From Phycisphaerales bacterium (GTDB taxonomy: Bacteria > Planctomycetota > Phycisphaerae > Phycisphaerales > UBA1924): a DNA stretch of 64,000 nt. The number at the start of each line of letters is the position of its first letter. The first letter of the stretch is position 1. Shown in pieces: positions 63,873-64,000 of the stretch. The position numbers were made by a program, and so were the translations under genes. The DNA lies in contig JADZER010000073.1 in assembly GCA_020850415.1 (NCBI GenBank), positions 61,972 to 125,971 on the forward strand, written 5' to 3'. The notes under the pieces are model-generated. The model saw nothing but the letters and a program-made list of their open reading frames with translations. It searched no databases and was not told the origin of the DNA.

Positions 63873-64000
63873 CCCGGTAGAGGCAGAGGGGGCCCAGAGT
63901 GACCCGCCCCGGAGGTGTGCAGGCTGGAAGCCAGCACCACCAGGGTGGGGGCCACGGTGGGGGGTGGGGGTGGGGGGGCCGGGGGGGCGGGGGGGAGGGA
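63873..64000. repeat. Family H copy, hairpin and G-rich tract at window end
   Basis: A third family H copy (GAGGGGGCCCAGAGTGACCC, near 63885) is followed by GGCTGGAAGCCAGCACCACC and, from about 63955 to the edge, an almost pure G tract broken by single T, C or A bases. The tract has several runs of five to seven G, so G-quadruplex formation or assembly artefact are both possible. No gene is supported between 63484 and 64000. Confidence 0.6.

Overview
The window is about 70% GC and reads like a member of the Phycisphaerae (Planctomycetota). Three secreted proteins end in duplicated, calcium-loop, dockerin-like tails of the kind called GC-type dockerins in that class. There is a DUF1559/H-X9-DG-type pseudopilin, there are membrane proteins with Cys4 zinc ribbons (CPxCxYD...CPECG), and there is an imuA-imuB-dnaE2 cassette. 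No rRNA, CRISPR array, prophage or transposase gene was seen. This placement is inference from gene content only.

Layout. 1-6.3 kb: methyltransferase fragment; a minus-strand run of membrane glycosyltransferase, truB and a DinG-type helicase; PAP2 phosphatase. 6.3-16.9 kb: tRNA-Ser, a glutamine-synthetase-family enzyme, a secreted metallopeptidase with a dockerin tail, a zinc-ribbon membrane gene split by an amber codon, a LolD/MacB-type ABC exporter and a DUF58 protein. 17-26.8 kb: a VCBS/FG-GAP dockerin protein, tRNA-Val, waaA, tRNA-Lys, an SNF2 ATPase with its SWIM partner, and smpB. 27.6-33.9 kb: the SOS-type mutasome imuA-imuB-dnaE2. 33.9-40.6 kb: POT and AbgT transporters, an M61 peptidase and a P-loop kinase. 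41-43.9 kb: a STAND-like ATPase with nine near-identical 126-bp repeats, bracketed by inverted composite repeats. 44.2-55.7 kb: nupC, a BtpA-family gene and a GH2-like enzyme on plus; a sugar operon on minus (GH172, two ABC permeases, solute-binding protein, six-hairpin glycosidase-like protein). 55.8-63.5 kb: pseudopilin, NtrB/NtrC-like pair and a dockerin protein on plus; prfB with a programmed frameshift and a small ORF on minus; nuoC on plus. The last 500 bp are repeat-rich and hold no gene.

Two signals stand out. First, several families of short purine-rich arrays and hairpins are scattered through the window, and many lie inside genes without breaking the reading frame: the glycosyltransferase (two), imuB (one), the M61 signal peptide (one) and dnaE2 (three). 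The largest dnaE2 insert, about 467 bp with inverted GAAGGCACGGAGG-type ends, carries on the opposite strand a complete 117-aa gene of the 23S-rRNA intervening-sequence (S23, four-helix-bundle) family. It looks like an IVS-type element living in a protein-coding gene. Second, the tetranucleotide ACGT is almost absent: two copies found by eye in 64 kb, against well over a hundred expected from base composition. Codons ending in T are used specifically in front of GTN.

Other unusual points: prfB shifts at CTT TAA rather than CTT TGA, has no Shine-Dalgarno-like stimulator, and has a perfect 9-bp hairpin just upstream; imuA appears leaderless with a candidate operator over its -10 box. Long antisense ORFs are common because of the base composition and were not annotated.
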